Source: Brachionus manjavacas (Eukaryota > Rotifera > Eurotatoria > Ploima > Brachionidae). From it: 64,000 nt of DNA. Position 1 is the stretch's first letter, and the number at the start of each line of letters is the position of its first letter. Below the pieces are notes generated by a model. It had not been told where the DNA came from and ran no database searches. It saw only the letters and a program-made list of their open reading frames with translations. Below are positions 1 to 11,300 of the stretch, in pieces. The position numbers were made by a program, and so were the translations under genes. The stretch covers positions 62,001 through 126,000 of the forward strand of contig JAHQIY010000022.1 of the NCBI GenBank assembly GCA_019054805.1. The letters are read 5' to 3'.

Positions 1-448
1 TGTTCTTTAAAAGGCTTATCTAATTTTTTCAAGTTTAAAAATGATTTTAATAAAAATTACTTTGTCAATTTGCAATTGAAAATATTAATTTTATTTCATC
101 ATTAATTTACATCCCAGAATAAACTAGTTTGTCAATATAGTGGTTTAAAAAACAAATTTTGTTGGAAAGAACAATAGATAACATAGAAATATTGTCAAGA
201 AATCATAATAAGATTTTTAAAATTTTTTTAATTAAATCCAAAGTTTTATCAAAAAATACCAAATTTACATGGTTAAACGTTTAGAACTTAATATTAAAGG
301 CAATCTTAAAATCAGAAACTTAAACATGAAATGATTTAATTAGAATTTTGAAATTTTGTTAAATAATCGAAAATATTTAAAAGTGAAAAACAAGGAGAGT
401 AAAATTAATTAGGATGAAGCATTAAAAAAATTTAAAATGTTTATAAAC
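1..448. other. AT-rich non-coding DNA, nothing recognised
   Basis: No coding potential, repeat end or RNA gene was recognised. It probably belongs to the ceramide synthase intron that precedes the exon at 2018, but no upstream exon was found here. Confidence 0.4.
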
Positions 449-812
449 TGTGGTGTCTTGACAAAGACAACACAAAAGTCACCATCTGATTCAATCAGTT
501 TCTTTTTTTATTGTGACTGACTAACGCGCATACGCAGATATTGCTGCAACCAAGCAGTTATGTCTGCTATCTCAAGACTTACATTTTTATTCGCATGCGT
601 TAGTCAATCACAATATGAATTCAATTTTATATTTGATTCGAACCACATTTTGTACACTTTTTTATGAATAAGGAATAAACAATTTTATTGACTTCGGCCT
701 AATGTTTTATTTTAATTTTAGAACGGCCGTTTTCATATTTTTTAAAAATAAAGAATCTCGTAACAGTAAACCTTTTACTTTGTTGACGGATTTGTAAACG
801 TGGAACACCACA
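449..812 (+). repeat. Long terminal repeat of an LTR retrotransposon
   Basis: The 364-bp segment starts TGTGGTGT and ends ACACCACA, a perfect 8-bp inverted pair as expected at LTR ends. It is followed after two bases by a tRNA primer-binding site at 815. An imperfect inverted repeat of about 20 bp (510-530 against 593-614) gives it an internal hairpin. No second LTR and no gag/pol coding sequence were found, so this is a 5' LTR plus leader of a deleted element. The PBS type suggests a Ty3/Gypsy (Mag-like) element, which is inference. Confidence 0.7.
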
Positions 813-814
813 TC

Positions 815-827
815 TGGCGACGAGGAT
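815..827 (+). other. Primer-binding site, complementary to tRNA-Ser
   Basis: TGGCGACGAGGAT is complementary to the 3' end of animal tRNA-Ser(GCU) including CCA (recalled tRNA 3' end ATCCTCGTCGCCA). It sits two bases after the LTR end, the usual spacing. Confidence 0.65.
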
Positions 828-1165
828 AAAAGCCCCCCAGAAGACTAATAAAGTGCTTCTCGGTGGCAGTAATGTTTATAGTGCGTGCAACGGCTACCTG
901 ACAAGGTTCAGTTAGTACCTGGGAAAAATAATAGTCTATGGCTGGTCCCGGTCATTGGTGATCCGGCAGTGGTCACAATGGTCGACAGTTCCCTAGCATT
1001 CGCTTTATAAAAGCGGGGGAAGATGTGATATAGCGACATCTTTGTCGATATCACTGGAGAGTTGATTAACTTAACCATGAGCGTTTAAGTTAACAAGGAG
1101 CATAATTAGCTGCTCCAATACGTCTTACGAGGAGATCGGATAGACGGGCCCAAGGGTACTAATAT
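828..1165 (+). mobile_element. LTR retrotransposon leader remnant
   Basis: A GC-richer stretch directly follows the primer-binding site and returns to AT-rich sequence near 1165. It has stop codons in all frames I read and no gag motif. It is best explained as the untranslated leader of the element whose LTR ends at 812, with the remainder deleted. Confidence 0.5.
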
Positions 1166-1178
1166 AAACATTTCATAA

Positions 1179-1814
1179 ACTTGGTTTAATTTTTTATTTT
1201 TGAATTACAAAATGTATCAAATATTGAAATAACATTGAAAAAGTTTTTTCATCTATTTCCCAAATTAACTTACTTCGCCCAAATTTAAATTTTCTATGTA
1301 ATTATTCTTTCTATCTTATTTTTATCATTACATTAGCTTTTTTTCTAAATAGATGAAAAAATTTCAAAATAGTTGAACAATTTTTTGATAATGTTATGGT
1401 CAATTAATAGTTCATAAAACATGAGAACAAGAATTGTTCCAATTACAAGTGAACCATAGTTTATCTAAGCGACTAGACCCAAAAAAATTGGTTTTCTTCT
1501 TATAAAATATTGACTTTAGTGATAACTTAATTTCGTTTGGTGCATTTTAACAAATACCTAATTAATGAAACATGAAGAACAGAGCGAAGATAGTTTTTTA
1601 AATTACAATTATTATCTTTAAGGATCATCATATCACAAAGCCAAAGTCAAAATTTATAAAAAAAAAACAAAGTTTTTCATGTTTGCACTATTAACTTAAA
1701 ATTTTTTTTTTTTTGAAACTTAAAAAAACATTTGAAACATCGCACTCTTTAATATTTTTTCAAGATTGGATACATTTTGTAATTCAAACACAAAAAATTA
1801 AACCAGTTGTTTTA
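1179..1814. mobile_element. Terminal-inverted-repeat element (MITE family A)
   Basis: The left end, a GGTTTAATTTTTTA-type motif followed by GAATTACAAAATGTATC, is mirrored at 1770-1814 (GATACATTTTGTAATTC followed by AATTAAACC), giving inverted ends of about 40 bp with a few mismatches. There is no coding potential inside. Related ends occur at about 4728-4749 and 33090-33150. It lies in the presumed ceramide synthase intron. Target duplication could not be fixed. Confidence 0.6.
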
Positions 1815-2017
1815 TTTATTTTTTATTTAACTCAAGTAAATCACTATCCGGAGAATTAATGATTTAAAATTAGAATAGGTTGAAAATGTGCTAGAAATTA
1901 AAGGCTTCTAAAAATTCTTTTCTATTTTAATTTTCATTCTGATTCTGCTTCATTTCTAGTATTTTCTCTCCTATAAAATAGTTTTAATTTTAATTCAAAT
2001 TTTATTTTTACTTTAAG

Positions 2018-2252
2018 AATATTGAAGTCAACTATGATTGATGCTCAAAACTTAATTGGCCCTTTTCCGGCTTATTATTTATTCAACATATTGCTTTTTT
2101 TGTTACAAATAATGCACATAATATGGTTTTATATGATTTGCCGAATTGCTTTCAAAGCATACAATCAAGGTGATTTTGTTGACGAGCGAAGCGAGTCAAA
2201 CGAACCAGAAACTAATAAAATTGAATCAAAAAAGAAACTAAAGAAAAAATGA
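2018..2252 (+). CDS. Ceramide synthase, last coding exon (partial)
   Basis: The 77-residue C-terminal piece of a ceramide synthase, the ER multi-pass enzyme that N-acylates sphingoid bases with acyl-CoA. The exon begins after the acceptor CTTTAAG at 2011-2017; the first base completes a split codon. It reads ILKSTMID, then IGPFPAYYLFN, a hydrophobic helix (LLFLLQIMHIIWFYMICRIA) and the family's acidic DERSESNEPE tail, then a lysine-rich end. This matches the end of the TLC/Lag1 domain of CERS5/6-type enzymes (VGPYPSWWVFN and KDDRSD in the human protein, from memory). Catalytic histidines lie in upstream exons that are not visible in 1-2017. The tail lacks the long serine-rich extension of vertebrate CERS6. 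Confidence 0.85.
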
Positions 2253-2576
2253 TTCCCAAATGTTTTTTTATTTTTTCCCCATTAATTGAATAATATTCCT
2301 CAAATATTAAGAAAAGCTAATTCTTTTAATCAGCTAAATTTTTTTAGCTAATTTTTTTCCTATTAGCAAATTAAAAAATGGGTATATTTTTTGTCAGAAG
2401 ATAATTATTTTTTTTAGTAGATATTTTTTTTTAATAAAAATTAGATAAAATCAAAAAGAAGTAGATAATAGTTTTTAATAGAAGATGTTTATTTTTTCAA
2501 ACATAGATAATTAAAAAAAACATAAGAAAACAGTAAAAAAAATTACCTTGAAAAAAACAAACAAAGTAATTGACAC
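2253..2576. other. 3' flank of the ceramide synthase gene
   Basis: T-rich and A-rich DNA with no recognised element. It should contain the 3' UTR of the upstream exon and the start of the MULE relic below. Confidence 0.4.
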
Positions 2577-2939
2577 TTAATTTCTTAACCTTTTTGACGG
2601 CTGCTCACTTTCATTATTAGATTTTTTTGGTCTTCCACGTTTACGTTTCTCAGAAATTTTAATATTGTTTTCGACTAGATCTTGGACTGCTGAATTTGAA
2701 GCCATAACAAGTTGATTTTGATGAGAGACATTAACGATTGAATAGTTTACACTTAGAACCGTACTTGAAACCTCTTGTTGAACTTCGTGTTGATTTAGAT
2801 TGTCTAACTGCCTGTTAATCGGAGCGATCGAATTTCTTTCTAAAGCTGATCTGGCTTTTTTTTTTCGACATCGTTTTGCATTGCCTTCGATCGCTAAGTC
2901 CAAACCCGGGAATTTGTTTAAATGAAGTGTAAGTGTCAA
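2577..2939 (-). pseudogene. MULE transposase C-terminal relic with AT-hook
   Basis: A 120-residue open frame with a basic ARSALERN segment near its start and an AT-hook (KRKRGRPKKSN) near the end, followed by a basic tail and stop. MULE transposases commonly carry such KRGRPKK/SALERQ segments after their SWIM finger. The DDE and SWIM regions are absent upstream, so this is a fragment. A second, more decayed relative lies at about 3520-3900 on the same strand. Family assignment rests on these motifs only. Confidence 0.5.
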
Positions 2940-3519
2940 AAAACAAAAAAATAGAACTTTTATTATAAAAATCTACTTCAGAAAACAATTATCTACATTT
3001 GAATAAAAATATCTTTTGAATACTATTTTTATCTTATCACAAAAATTATTTATCACTATTTATTTTATCAACTTTTTTAAATAAAATTATCTACTAAAAA
3101 AACATTTATCTACTAACGAAAAACTATGCCATTAAAAAATCACTCAAATTTTTTTTCTGCAGCTAATTTTTTTTCAGAATAATTTTTTCCTATTTTTATT
3201 TATTTATATATATATATTCATTTATTTAGAGATTTGAATCATAAATTTACAAAAAAATATCAATTCTTTTTTATTTATTTATTTATTGAATTGAATTAAC
3301 CTTCTTTAAGGAGAAGTAAAAAAATAAAAATAAATTTTTTTGTGTTTTTGTGTTTTTTAAAAAATTAAAAATTATTACCTAAAAATAAAATTATAAAAAT
3401 AAAAAGGAACATTAGTTCAAAAATAGAAAAAGGCATGAAAGTTAGAAAGCAAGATAATTGGGACCAAAATTCATGAATTTCTTTTATTTGAATTAGCTCA
3501 TTTAGGAGAGTTCTGTAAT

Positions 3520-3900
3520 TTTTTAATTTTAAGTTTCTTTTTTGGGTCTACCTCTTTTTTTTTGCTAGTTGACAAATTTCATTTTGATTAGCAATTAACT
3601 GAACTGTTTGAGAAACTAGGTTAGATGGTATTGTTTGGTTTATAGCATTTTCATTACGGCAAATAAATCCAGTTGTTTATGATCAAGATCAAGCAAGATC
3701 TTGATTAACTGCAGAATCTTTACAATTTTAACTTGGCTGACGTTGTAATGCAGTTCTGGTTTTCGATGGTTGGCTTCTTTTACATTTTCGACCTATTGGT
3801 AAAATTTTGCTTGTAGAGGAACTAGACTGAGATTTTGCCTTCTAGACACAGATTTATGATATGTTTACGAAAAGAAGTTTTTTAGCCAGAATTTACAAGT
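3520..3900 (-). pseudogene. Second MULE C-terminal relic, frame broken
   Basis: Minus-strand reading gives a KCKRSQ/SKTRTALQRQ segment and, about 80 codons on, KKRGRPKKE, the same order as in the relic at 2577-2939, but interrupted by several stops. It ends about 600 bases upstream, in minus-strand terms, of the first relic. This is probably an older copy of the same or a related transposon. Confidence 0.45.
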
Positions 3901-3949
3901 TCAGCTACTTTTTTCAGCCACTCATTTTTATTGATTTCAACTGTCCAAA

Positions 3950-4700
3950 CTGTTGTTTTCTCTTTTTAAAATAAGATTCAAATGACCACCAAGATAAATT
4001 GAGAATTTTTTCCCAATAATGTTTGCACTGTTTTTTTATCAATTCATCTAGATTAATTTTCGAATTGGAACGTAAAACAAAAAATCAAAATAACCAAGCT
4101 TAATAAATTTTTTTTCAAGAATATTCCGTTGATGAGCAATTTTAAAATCTTCTAGCGTTATAGCGGGTTCTGTGTAATATAAATAACAAGGGTTTCTAAA
4201 CCTAGAAAATTGATTAACAATTTTAATTTTTAAATTTTGCAATAACTGTATAGCCGTCTTTCTTTCTTATTTGCTTTTCTGATACAACTTAAATTCTTCT
4301 CATCATTTGAACAACTTGGAGGTCTATTGACACAACCAGCAAGAATTAACTCATCAAGGGTAGTTACAGCCACCATATTTTTTCAAACTCCTTATAACAT
4401 AAATTTTATCAACAATTTTCTAATAGCCTAGACGCTTATTAACATAAATACATACCTCTCCCCCAGCTCTGCCATTGTTATTACAGTTGAACATTTCTAA
4501 GCCACGCATAAATGGAGAGAAAGACTCCTAGAACCAAGTTTCAGTTATAAAAATATTATCTAAATTTTGACTCATGACAATCACTTCTAACTCGCTGAAC
4601 TTATTTCCCATGGAAAGATCTTGAACATTTTTTCGATATATCCTCCCTGCATCTCTTCAGTTTGCGCAATTCTCTTGCTGCCTTAAGGATATTCATACGA
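3950..4700 (-). pseudogene. LINE endonuclease fragment
   Basis: Minus-strand reading of about 4670-4440 gives NKFSELEVIVMSQNLDNIF then ITETWF and, further on, GRAGGEVCIYVNKRLG. These are the ITETW and GGVxIYV motifs of the apurinic-like endonuclease domain of CR1/jockey-type non-LTR retrotransposons. An open piece (4048-4242) follows in another frame. No reverse transcriptase part is attached. The reading frame has several stops. Confidence 0.55.
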
Positions 4701-4887
4701 TATCACCATGTAGCTGTATTAAAATTGGTGATAACACAAAAAATTAAACCATTTATTTATTTATTTATTTAATCAGTGGACACCTAAATAGGCGATGGAA
4801 AAAAATATTAAAATAAGAAATAAATTAACAGATTGTTTAATTGAACTGATTTCAATCGATATTCTTTCAAATCAGAATGAATAAAAC

Positions 4888-5544
4888 CAGATTTGTTTAA
4901 AAGTTACAAGTCCGGACTTAGTTTATTAAAAAGTCCGAGTCAAAGATTTTTATTTTATTTTTTTTTAAGTAAAAAATTTTTTAAATTTTTTTTACAACAA
5001 ACACATGACTGGAAAATTCTTAAAGTATAAATTTGTCTTAATCTTGATGAATCGAAGGTCCGAGATACCATAGCCAATTTTTATCCAGTTTTACAAGTTA
5101 ATCAAATAAATTTTCCTGTTTTTCCATTAATGTAGAGTAATTATTCTAGGAAAATTAAATTTAACGGAAGATCAAAAAAATTTTGCATTTTTCCAGTCAT
5201 TTTTTATTACTTAGCTTGATCGTGAGATTTTTTTGGCATTCAATGAATGTGAAAATTTTTTTACTAAATTTGCAAAAGTTCTGTTTCGTCTTTTAATTGT
5301 CCTTTGTTCAATTATTTTCAATGAGCATCTTTTATAAAAAAAATTACAAATTATCTAGATTTTTGGTATTCAAATTTAAACAAAAAATTAAAAACTTTTT
5401 TGATTTCTACGATTTTTATTTTGATTATTTTTTTATTTTTTAATAAACTGAGTCAAAAAATAGCATCGGGAATCCATCAGTCAGAATCAAGGACAAATGA
5501 AAGTCCGGACTTAGACTTTATCTAGGGACTTTTCAACAACTCTG
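4888..5544. mobile_element. Non-autonomous hAT-type element with 8-bp duplication
   Basis: Left end CAGATTTGTTTAAAAGT and right end ACTTTTCAACAACTCTG form imperfect inverted termini. AAGTCCGGACTTA palindromes lie just inside both ends. The element is flanked on each side by the identical octamer AATAAAAC (4880-4887 and 5545-5552), the target-site length of hAT transposons. No transposase coding was recognised in its 657 bp. Related ends occur at 24593-24672 and 47303-47527. Confidence 0.8.
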
Positions 5545-5784
5545 AATAAAACAGTTCAAACTTTTTTTGACAAATACTAAATTCTAACCCGTTGTTTGTT
5601 CTTTGCCAACGTTTAACACCAAAACTGGCAAAATTAAAAAAAATGAGAAAAATCAAAATGAGTTAACAAATTTTGTTTCTATCAAAAAAAAACATCAAAT
5701 AATTGATGTGAAACAATCTCATTTATCTCATTTAAAAAAAAAAAGAGAGTTGACGTTTAAATTCAGAATTTTTTAGTTGTTCTT

Positions 5785-6395
5785 AAAAAGTATGGAACTG
5801 TCTGTTGCTAAGTGTAAAGTGATGCATTTTGGTAGACTAAAGTGAAAGCTTACTGGTGAGAGGTTGTCGGTAAGATTGTATATATTGATGGTGTGACTTC
5901 ACCTAGACTACTTAAAACAGGTTTAAAATCGAAGTATGAAAAAGGATGTTAAAGAAGATGGAAGAGCGGGCAACAAAGATTCTTCTGTCGCTAAGAAGAA
6001 TGCTGTATGAAATGAGTCTGACAAGGCTGAATGAAAGAAGAGTGAGAAGGTATTTGATAGAAATGTACAAATTAGTAAAGGAATTAGAAAAGGTGGACCT
6101 GGTCAGAGATCTGGTGAATAGATCAGAGAAAAGGGTCTTGATGTGGCGCTTAGAGGGAACAGCATCAGAGTCCAGATAGATGGTTTCCCTTCTCAAATTA
6201 GAAACAATGTTGCAACTTCGGTGAGCACTAGACATGCCGTTTTCTCAAACATAGTGTTTCCGCATTTAAACAAGTGGCCAGAAAATGTGGTAAAATTTAA
6301 GTCAACCGCTGGTTCCAGAGCGGCTTTAAATAGATTTAATGGAATCGGATGCTACAGCTCAACAATGCCAAAGAACTACTACTATATCACACCTT
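5785..6395 (+). pseudogene. CR1-like LINE, 3' coding fragment
   Basis: Plus-strand frames read the C-terminal region of a CR1/jockey-type reverse transcriptase protein: KCKVMHFGR at about 5810, then RLNERRVRR..LIEMYKLV (about 6030-6080), then GNSIRVQ and a final LNRFNGIGCYSS. Frames change at least twice and part of the middle is deleted. A short ACTACTACTA run at 6377-6388 is the element's tail. The same family is seen at 14140-15441 and 21755-22745. Confidence 0.8.
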
Positions 6396-6429
6396 GTTAT
6401 TTTTTTTGCTCTTTTAAATTTCCATAGAC

Positions 6430-8340
6430 AAATTTGGTATATATTTATAAAAATATTTCAACAAATACAAAAAAAAATAATAACTTAAAATAAAACCAAA
6501 TCACCTTTCTCTCTACTTTTCTTCTTGTTTTATTTTATTCTATTTATTTAGATTTACAAATTAAAAAATTTCGATTTATATTAAAATTCTTTTTTTTTTA
6601 TCTTTAAATAAATGGGTGTGTCCACCATGTTCACATGAAAGACTAATGTCAGCTCTGAACACATTGAAAAAAAAACGGGTTCAATATGGTTCAACAATTT
6701 TAAAGCCGTACCAAGTTTTTGCGACACCAAATACAAACTAAAAACCGAAAATTTATTAATAAAACTGTATGGTTGCTAATTTAAAATCTAATTTGAAAAT
6801 TTTTTGTTTTTGTTAAATGCCATTCAAAACGCTAACAATTAAATGATAAAAACAAAAACTCAAATTGTGATTTTGAAATTTGATAATTTTAAGGAAGATT
6901 TCATAGATAATTTACAACTAAATGATAAAATTTAATTTAGAAGTTTTTTTTTAATTTTTAATTTCGATTGTGTGTTAAAAAAATAATTATTTTTTATTTC
7001 GAATTGATTGATTTTATTTAAATTAATTTTATCTAATACATTGCTTTTATCAAAGGCCCAAATCGGCTAATTTTACATTATTATAAGTAAGCTTACCTCA
7101 ATTTCAGTCAGTAAGATAAATTGTACGTAAAACTGTGTAAGCTTACATTAAAATCTTTTCAAAATGCTTGTGGCAAAAATCTTAGGATTTTGGTAAAAAA
7201 ATGAAAAAAATAAATGGCTTAGTCAGAATGATACAGTAGGGTCAGACAAGACTATAGTAAAGAATTAAAATCAAATCATTAACCTATATCTCTGCTCAAT
7301 ATGTACACTCATTGTTTTTCAAAAAAATTTTATCTATTTTTTTAATTGAAGCTTAAAGTCTAAGTTAAAAGTGAAGCTTGACAAATTGTCGGCTCACTAT
7401 TCGATCTCAGAATTTCATATAAAATTTTCATTTGTATAGTTGAGTTAATAAATCATTATTCTATAAATTCCTGACAAATAAAATAATAAATTAGACCAGA
7501 AGTAACTTATTTCATCATACAAATTTTTTGTACATTGAAAAAAAAACAACAATATAATTTTTTGTTGAAAATATGTGAAAAGTTTTTTATTTAAAAAAAT
7601 TAATTTCATAAAAATTAATTAATTTAATAATATAATAAGTAATGAAATTTATTTTAAATATATTTTATTGATTGATTTATTAAATAATAATAATTTTTTA
7701 GATTTTTTTAAAATTCTTGTTGGTATTTCACCTTATAACTTTTATTACGTCAAAAAGTAATTTTACCTTAAAAAAAGGTAAATTTACGAAAGATTTCCAA
7801 AAAACAATTTTAATTTTACTCAATATTTATTTAGTTTTTAGATTTTACTCAATTTTTAGTTTTTAGACTTTAAAGTCAATTATATATTTATTAATTCCTT
7901 ATATCACTTGGGAAATAAAGCGACAAAAAAAATTCTAAAAAATTTTGAATAATTAAAAATTAAATTTAAATTTCAAAAAATAAGTGAAAAAAATTGTTAA
8001 CAAAATTTACTACGATTATTTCTAATCTTACTTAAGATTAGTGTATAATTTTAATATGAATTTGAATAAAATCTCAGAATGTAGAGCTGTCCTAAGGCTG
8101 TTTGTCAACTAATCATTACTATCTTAACAAATTTATTAATTATTTTTATGTTTTAAATATTACTACGCTTATCATATTGTTCATTAATGCCGCTATTTTA
8201 AAAATATGTATTTGACTTTAATTTACATTTGGAAGACAAATTAAAAAATTAACATAAAATATAAAACACCAAAATGTTATAGGAAAAAATTTTATTAATA
8301 TTTATTTAGAAAAAAAAAAGATAAAACAGTTGAATTCCAA
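6430..8340. other. Intergenic AT-rich DNA
   Basis: No gene or transposon was recognised. A GC-richer patch at 6600-6730 (including ACGGGTTCAATATGG) could not be assigned. The last part should contain the promoter and 5' leader of VPS50; a TATTTATTTAG at 8300-8310 just upstream of the start codon looks like a splice acceptor. Confidence 0.4.
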
Positions 8341-11300
8341 ATGGCAGAAGAATTTTCGGATACAAAAAATCCCGAGTACATTTCAAATCCTTTTGTTCAA
8401 AAAGAACTTTATGACTTGATCGAAAAAGTTTACTTCATTAACTTTACCAATCAGACAGTTGACCAAGAAGAGCTCAGCATGTACCATGATACGGCAGACT
8501 TTGAGCTAAAAAACCTTGATTACCAGAGCACTGATGTCAAAATAAATGTTAAAAATGTAATAAAAAAGCTACAAATTCAACACGAAATCGTGGGTCGAAA
8601 GCTCAGTGATATTATTTTACAAAATAGTCAATCTTACTCAAAAGAACTAAAGAGAGTTAGCGATTTTAAGCAAGTTCTTGAAGATTCTTATCAAATATGT
8701 CGAATTTCAAGGCGATCGCTCAGCATGTGCCTTAATTCCTCCATTTATTCCCAATTGAAATTGCTCACCAGACAGAGTAAAAAACTTCAACTAATAAAGC
8801 TTTTGGAAACCATCGAAGACATCAAAGGTCTTACAAACATCACAAATAATATAATTCATTTGATAGGGGTATGCGATCAAAAAAATTTTTTTCATCATTT
8901 CATCTTTATCTAAAATAAAAGACTAGAGATTATTTACAGGCGCTAAATCTGTGCACCAAAATTGAAAATTCATTTGAAAAATATGACTATCTTAGATGCA
9001 TAAAGTAAATCATTTTTTTTTCTCTAAATGGCGAGGATTTTTAGTCATTAGCTTCTCAAGAGGTTTGAAGAAGACCATAGAAGAATGCTACAAGCTAATA
9101 GAGGAAAATTCAATGGCAAGTTTGCTCAAAAGTTGCAGAAAATATGATGAGAGTTTGTTTGCAAATGCCTGTTTGTCTTGTCAAAAGCTGAATAATTTCA
9201 AAAATTTTTTTGAAAAGTTAAATGAAAATTTTGTAAATACAATCAACAATGTGTCTTTGCAGACTTTGATACGTTTGGTAGTATCAAGACGGTTTCCGCT
9301 AGATGGCAACGAAATAAGCGACCAAGTTTTAGCTGCTCAAGTTGAAAAATTTATTCTCGAGCTAAAACAGAAAAATTTTACCAATGAGTTGTTTTCAGTA
9401 TTTTTCTAAATATTTGAAAAAATTAAATCTGAACATCTTTATTTAGCTTGTTATTGTCGATGATTATAAATTATCTCTCAATGATTTGTGCTCTAATCTG
9501 TGGCAAATAATGAAAAACTTTTATTCAATGTCAATTTGGATGCATAAAAATTTAGATTGTGAGTACCAATTTTACAATTTTGAAAAAATTTTGTCATTTT
9601 TAAATGATGATTATTTTTAATGCTTAGATGTGATCAAGAAATCTTTTTGTTTAGTTTGTTTAAATGCTGCTAAGTAATATTTCTGTAAAGAATATTGGCA
9701 TTGTGACTTTTGGAACCAACAAAAAACCTGAACATTAAGTGTTAATTGTATCAGCTGATACATTGAATGTATTAACTTTTTATTAATTCAAGCTTCATAG
9801 GCAAATAAGAGATAAAATTTTTTTTTAAAATAGAGTAAAAAATACGATTTAGATACAAATCAAAATGGGAATTTTAAAAAACTCCATTATCTCAAAAAAA
9901 TCAGGTATAAAAGTTAACTACTAATAAACCATTTAAAATTTTGAAATAGAAGAAAAAATTTGACTTATGCAGCATTTTAAACTTGATTTGTATTAAGTCA
10001 CATTTTACTGAGTCTACCTTTTTTTTTTTTTTTTTTACTTGTTTATTTAAATTTGAAATGGCTCTGAGTAAAAAAACTGAAATATCTTTAAGCTCAATAA
10101 AATAAAAGAAGAACTTTTATTGTTTATTAAATTCTTTCTAAGAAAGTGGCCACTCTGAGCCAAAATGGTTAAATAAAGAAAGAAGAACCAGAAAATGTAA
10201 TAAGAACAAAACACATAAGCAAACTAAAATAATAATCGAAAAGTATCTAAATATAAATTTAATATATAACTAGTGCCGTGCGCAAACTGTTTGTAATTTT
10301 ATTTTACAAACACTTGCTTTTAGGAATGACACTCGAGCACTGCTTCGTTTCACACGATCATGTAAATTACGATCACATGACGACACTTCAAAAACTTCTT
10401 CTATCATTAGATACGTAGAATTTTTAAGTGAACATAATAAATTTTTTAAAAATAATGTAAAAAAAAGAATAAGTTAGTAAATTACTGAAAAAACGTTTTT
10501 TATTTTTTTGTTTAATTTTATTGTAAAAAAAAAAGGAAAAAATAAAACAAAAAGATTTAAAATCAGAGAGGTAATCCCTTACCATCTAACCATTCACTGA
10601 ATTCATTCCATTTATTACATAATGGTGTTTTTTTCTTACAAGATCTTGAGCTATTAACAAAAGTATTGACACAGTTTTTGATTAATTCAATAGTAAGTGT
10701 ATTTTTGAAAATAACACTATTTTTAAAATATTTTATGAATAGTTTATTTAAACGAAGTTCAATGCTATCTAGCTTTATGTCATCTAGGAAATTTATCAGG
10801 AGATCCGATGAAGTATCTTGAGGAAAATTATAACAGTACTTAATAGAAATATTTTGGAGAACTTGAAGCCTAGAGAGGCTACCTAGCCAAGGTTCGTACA
10901 TTTATACTAGTGTTGGATATGGTCAAGAAAAACCGGTCCAATACACGGATCTCTAATAAGCTTCATGTTATACTCTCTTCTAAAATTCATTTTACAAATT
11001 TTTGCAAAGTTCACTCCATTCACCAAATTGATTTTCTCATGGCCGTTGACTATTTTAAACATTTGAATTAAATCTCCTCTTGTTCTGCGCTCTTCCAAGT
11101 TCATTAGTTCTAGCGATTTAAGCCTATCTTCGTATGATTTTTTCTTTAAATATTTGACCAATTTGGTTGCACGTTTCTGAACTTTCTCAATCATATTTAT
11201 ACTTGCTTTGGTTGAAGGATTCCACGCACTAACGGCATATTCAAGATTAGGTCTGGCAAGTCCTGTGTTTAAAAGTCTAAGAGTCTCACTATCCAAGCAC

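Noticed and set aside
634-645. GATTCGAACC as a tRNA B box
   Set aside because: No tRNA fold or A box around it; it lies inside the LTR.
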